Shown here piece after piece: positions 13,722-16,076 of a DNA stretch of 16,076 bases (position 1 is its first letter; each line of letters begins with the position of its first letter). A model generated the notes under the pieces. The model did not search any database. It had not been told where the DNA came from and worked only from the letters and a program-made list of their open reading frames with translations. The DNA lies in contig JAEDLC010000034.1 in assembly GCA_016295505.1 (NCBI GenBank), positions 1 through 16,076 on the forward strand. Direction: 5' to 3'. Source of the DNA: Dorea sp. GTDB lineage: Bacteria; Bacillota_A; Clostridia; Lachnospirales; Lachnospiraceae. The translations under genes and the position numbers were made by a program.

Positions 13722-14522
13722 TCAATCTTCGTTCTGACACATCTGCCGGTATTCCCGGGGCGACATGTGCATGCGTTCGCGAAATACCCGGTTGAATGTA
13801 CGCTGACTGTCGAACCCTGCATTTACCAGGATCTCTGTGATGGACATCCCGCTGTATTGCAGGAGAGAACATGCATAATCCAGTCTTGTGTCATTGAGAT
13901 AATGATTGAAATTCTTATGAAAGGTTCCGGAAAATACCCGGGAAAGTGCGTAAGGGCTGAAGCCCAGGTCACGGGCCATACCGGTGAGTGTAATGTGGTT
14001 TTTGAAGTTGCAGGAGATATAGGAAACTGTTTGATATATGATGTCGTCATTATCAGGAGAGGGTTTGTCCGAAAGTTGATATATGGGCAGGCTTCTGGCC
14101 AGAATCAGACGGACGAAAGCAGAATAGATGACCGTTTTTTCTTCTGCGGCAGGATTTTCGAAGAGACTGTGGATAGAGTATACAATATCCGGATGCAGAA
14201 GTTCAGACGGAATGACCGGTGTCCTGGGGCGGGACTGGCGAAGAAGCGGCAGGTACAGGCCGCACAGGGATGGAGATGCCCAGAGATAGTAGGCACGACA
14301 GTTTCCGGTGTCAAAGACCTGGTAATGATGAATCAGATTGGGAAATACGATGGCAAAATCACCCTTTTTCATATGATACAGTTCTTTTCCTATCCCGATT
14401 TCCAGGGTTCCGTCTGTTACATAGACACATTCCAGCGCTTCGTGAAGATGGGGAGCAATATGTCTGGAACGTATATGGCGAATATCCAGTTCATTTTCTG
14501 TTTTTTCGTATAATGGCAACAT
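13722..14522 (-). CDS. AraC-family transcriptional regulator with N-terminal cupin domain
   Basis: The 266-residue product has an N-terminal AraC-type cupin, with SRHIAPHLHEALECVYVTDG and KKGDFAIVFPNLIHHYQVF marking the ligand pocket. A C-terminal pair of helix-turn-helix motifs at about 165-262 follows (ITLTGMARDLGFSPYALSRV and SITEILVNAGFDSQRTFNRV, ending RMHMSPREYRQM). Such proteins usually sense sugars or related small molecules and activate transcription. The ATG at 14522 has AAAGGAG 7 bases upstream; longer versions of the frame have no such site. It converges on cbiK with a one-base gap and no terminator between them. On the other side it diverges from a 30-codon ORF, whose shared promoter region is its most likely target. 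Ligand unknown. Confidence 0.9.
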   Translation of the reverse strand: MLPLYEKTENELDIRHIRSRHIAPHLHEALECVYVTDGTLEIGIGKELYHMKKGDFAIVFPNLIHHYQVFDTGNCRAYYLWASPSLCGLYLPLLRQSRPRTPVIPSELLHPDIVYSIHSLFENPAAEEKTVIYSAFVRLILARSLPIYQLSDKPSPDNDDIIYQTVSYISCNFKNHITLTGMARDLGFSPYALSRVFSGTFHKNFNHYLNDTRLDYACSLLQYSGMSITEILVNAGFDSQRTFNRVFRERMHMSPREYRQMCQNED

Positions 14523-14574
14523 GGCAATACTCCTTTTGCAAGATTTGGCTACTCCTAAATATCTTTTGACGAGT

Positions 14575-14603
14575 ATTATACCGGAAACCGGAATATAATA
14601 CAA
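14575..14603 (-). promoter_or_regulatory. Candidate promoter of the AraC regulator gene
   Basis: On the minus strand TTGTAT (14603-14598) is followed after exactly 17 bases by a perfect TATAAT (14580-14575). Its -35 box overlaps the plus-strand -10 box TATAAT at 14594-14599, so the two divergent promoters cannot easily be used at the same time. Confidence 0.7.
14581..14599 (+). promoter_or_regulatory. Divergent promoter with CCGGAA direct repeat
   Basis: A perfect plus-strand -10 box TATAAT (14594-14599) precedes the 30-codon ORF, but no -35 box lies at 16-18 bases; the nearest TTGAC is 22 bases away. Between the two -10 boxes lie two close copies of CCGGAA (14581-14592). A weak -35 plus a direct repeat suits an activator-dependent promoter, with the adjacent AraC protein the natural candidate. 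Confidence 0.45.
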
Positions 14604-14629
14604 GTATAGAAAGCAAGGAGGAAAAGGTT

Positions 14630-14722
14630 ATGATGAATGAAATTAGAATGTTTTTTATGGGTTTATACGAGGCATATGAAGAGGCTTGCGAAAATACAGA
14701 TCTGATGAATAAGACTGTGTAA
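14630..14722 (+). CDS. Small ORF of 30 codons with strong ribosome binding site
   Basis: ATG ATG at 14630-14635 is preceded by AAGGAGGAAAAGG, one of the best ribosome binding sites in the window. The frame encodes 30 residues beginning MMNEIRMFFMGLYEAYEEAC and ending in TAA at 14722. The peptide is amphipathic-looking, with hydrophobic F, M, L and Y alternating with an acidic EAYEEACE stretch. I do not recognise it. A divergent AraC gene lies upstream and an intrinsic terminator lies 53 bases downstream, so this looks like a self-contained short transcription unit. It could be a true small protein, a leader peptide, or the remaining 5' end of a deleted AraC-controlled gene. Confidence 0.5.
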   Translation: MMNEIRMFFMGLYEAYEEACENTDLMNKTV

Positions 14723-14775
14723 TTTGGCTAATTGATTATGAAGAATGATAAATGCATAATGAAAGAGAAAAGACG

Positions 14776-14813
14776 AAGGACTGTTGCATAATGGCGTAGC
14801 AACAGTCCTTTTT
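14776..14813 (+). terminator. Intrinsic terminator after the 30-codon ORF
   Basis: AAGGACTGTTGC (14776-14787) pairs perfectly with GCAACAGTCCTT (14799-14810) around an 11-base loop and continues into T's. It closes the short unit that starts at the AraC-facing promoter. Confidence 0.85.
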
Positions 14814-14873
14814 CAATGATTATTTATAATCTGGAGTTAAATTTTTTAGAACAACAAAAAAAATCGGGGTGAT

Positions 14874-14966
14874 TTGTGTTCTGAAGACAATATAACACAA
14901 GAAAAATGGATTTCATATAGTTTGAGAATACATAAATTGGCAATTTTATTGTGCTTGAAACACAAT
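14874..14966. promoter_or_regulatory. Two dyads upstream of the PucR-type gene
   Basis: TTGTGTT-N13-AACACAA (14874-14900) and ATTGTG-N7-CACAAT (14948-14966) share the half site TTGTG/CACAA and are separated by about four helical turns. The second overlaps a possible -35 region, since TTGAAA at 14955-14960 lies 16 bases before TATAGT. They are candidate operators, perhaps for autoregulation. The rest of 14814-15009 is A/T-rich and shows no gene. Confidence 0.45.
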
Positions 14967-15009
14967 TATGATAATATATAGTATATTATGAGAGACGGAG
15001 ATGAAATAA

Positions 15010-16076
15010 ATGGCAGTTGAATTGGAAAATTTGTATGCAGAGCTGGATGAAAAATATGAAGTTACATTACTTACCAGATCCTGTTTCCACAAAATGATCA
15101 GCTGGATACACATGGTGGAGGATAAAGATTTTGTTTCGCTCCTGCATGGGGATGAACTGGTATTTAATTCCGGCTTGCATTATGTCTCGGAGGAATGGCT
15201 GAAAGATTTTATTGCAGCGCTGAACCGGGAACATTCCGGGGGACTCATCATTGCACTGAGGGACGGAATGAAGATTCCCAAGGAGATCATTTCATATTGC
15301 AATGAGATTGAATTTGCATTGTTTTCCGCGACATGGAAGACTCCGTATATTGATATCATGCGAAGCTTTTCTGTGATTCTTCTCAGAAATGAGCAAAAGC
15401 AGACCAATCTGAGTACGGCATTGAAGAATGCCATTTTCTTTTCGAATAATGAAGAGCTGTATGTCAGTCTTTTTGAGGGGAACGGATTTTTTCGTGATCT
15501 GAATTATAATATTATCATCCTGAGCTGTAATGTGTACAACACAGAACAGGGCAATGAGAAGCTGGCTCAGATCCAGAGAGGACTTCATTACATATTGAAA
15601 AAACGGATTGTATATGAGGAGAATAACCGGCTGATCATACTCACTACCGGGTACTCAGAGAGGGAACTTCTGGAAGCATTCCGGAAAATCTGCGATAAAG
15701 ATGACAATATCTATGTAGGGATAGGGACAACGGTCAGAGATATCCGGGAGATCCACAAATCTTATGAACGTGCATATACGGCATATCAGCTGACAAAGGC
15801 TCCGATTGAGAAGAATATACTGGTATATGATGAGCTTGGCATCTATAAAATTCTGTCCGATGTTAAGGAACCTGAGATCTATCCCAGATTTGTCAAAGAG
15901 ACGCTGGGAAGTCTGATCGATTACGATAAAAATTGTGGAACAGATTATGTGAAGCTTCTGGAGATATTTTTTCAAAATGAATGTAATATAGTAGAGACGG
16001 CAAAGGCAACGTTCTGCCATAAAAATACGATGGCATATAAGATCAATAAGATAAAAGAAATATTGGGTTATGATAT
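15010..16076 (+). CDS. PucR-family transcriptional regulator (3' end beyond the window)
   Basis: An open frame of 355 codons runs from the ATG at 15010 to the right edge without a stop. Residues 17-135 (VTLLTRSCFHKMISWIHMVE, HGDELVFNSG, SGGLIIALRDGMKIPKEII) match the PucR N-terminal sensor domain. A middle region follows with DDNIYVGIGTTVRDIREIHKSYERAYTAY, typical of the GGDEF-like part in this family. The end LLEIFFQNECNIVETAKATF...HKNTMAYKINKIKEILGYD is the PucR C-terminal helix-turn-helix; only the last few residues appear to be missing. GGAG lies 9 bases before the ATG. PucR proteins often activate purine or other nitrogen-compound catabolism, so the genes to the right are the likely targets. 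The ligand cannot be told from sequence. Confidence 0.88.
   Translation, partial: MAVELENLYAELDEKYEVTLLTRSCFHKMISWIHMVEDKDFVSLLHGDELVFNSGLHYVSEEWLKDFIAALNREHSGGLIIALRDGMKIPKEIISYCNEIEFALFSATWKTPYIDIMRSFSVILLRNEQKQTNLSTALKNAIFFSNNEELYVSLFEGNGFFRDLNYNIIILSCNVYNTEQGNEKLAQIQRGLHYILKKRIVYEENNRLIILTTGYSERELLEAFRKICDKDDNIYVGIGTTVRDIREIHKSYERAYTAYQLTKAPIEKNILVYDELGIYKILSDVKEPEIYPRFVKETLGSLIDYDKNCGTDYVKLLEIFFQNECNIVETAKATFCHKNTMAYKINKIKEILGYD

Noticed and set aside
13767..14513. Plus-strand open frame of 248 codons opposite the AraC gene
   Set aside because: The minus-strand frame has cupin and HTH motifs; the plus-strand frame has no domain, no ribosome binding site and would clash with cbiK/AraC organisation.
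15001..15009. ATG AAA TAA mini-ORF touching the PucR start codon
   Set aside because: Its ATG directly abuts the GGAG motif with no spacer, so the site serves the ATG at 15010 instead.

Overview
The window looks like chromosomal DNA of an anaerobic gut Firmicute, most likely a member of the Lachnospiraceae (Dorea/Mediterraneibacter/Blautia-like). The grounds are AGGAGG-type ribosome binding sites, A/T-rich intergenic gaps with short intrinsic terminators, tRNA genes without encoded CCA, a clostridial nucleoside-salvage cluster, anaerobic-type CbiK and a PucR-type regulator. No phage, insertion sequence, CRISPR array or rRNA is visible. I see no defence island or clearly novel multi-gene system; the more unusual signals are small ORFs, one broken gene and several dyad operators.

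Layout. At 1-1070 (minus strand) lie a short-chain dehydrogenase broken by a one-base frameshift and, downstream of it, the start of an AraC-type regulator that runs off the left edge. A short intergenic region with a perfect palindrome and a Cys-rich mini-ORF leads into moeA (1369-2574), closed by a bidirectional terminator. A small membrane-anchored hypothetical protein (2709-3041, minus) and a 77-residue Cro/C1-type regulator (3172-3405, plus) diverge from a promoter region that contains a concentric two-fold symmetric element.

The core (3520-8446) is a tightly packed six-gene nucleoside catabolic operon: udp, deoC, cdd, add, deoB, punA. Together Cdd and Add deaminate cytidine and adenosine. 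Udp and PunA split the nucleosides into base plus (deoxy)ribose-1-phosphate. DeoB isomerises the sugar phosphate to the 5-phosphate, and DeoC cleaves deoxyribose-5-phosphate to acetaldehyde and glyceraldehyde-3-phosphate. A DUF3810 membrane protein with a HELSH motif follows on the same strand (8481-9614). No nucleoside transporter or classical DeoR/CytR regulator lies in the window.

The right half holds topB on the minus strand (9706-11928), a tRNA-Glu/tRNA-Cys pair with its own promoter and a bidirectional terminator, then a divergent pair for the siroheme/cobalamin branch (a Met8-type precorrin-2 dehydrogenase and CbiK). An AraC regulator faces cbiK tail to tail with a one-base gap, and diverges from a very small ORF of 30 codons that has a strong ribosome binding site and its own terminator. 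The window ends inside a PucR-family regulator gene (15010 to the edge) that has two dyads upstream.

The MoeA and PucR genes would fit an organism that also degrades purine bases with molybdenum hydroxylases, but no such enzyme is in the window, so that link is inference.
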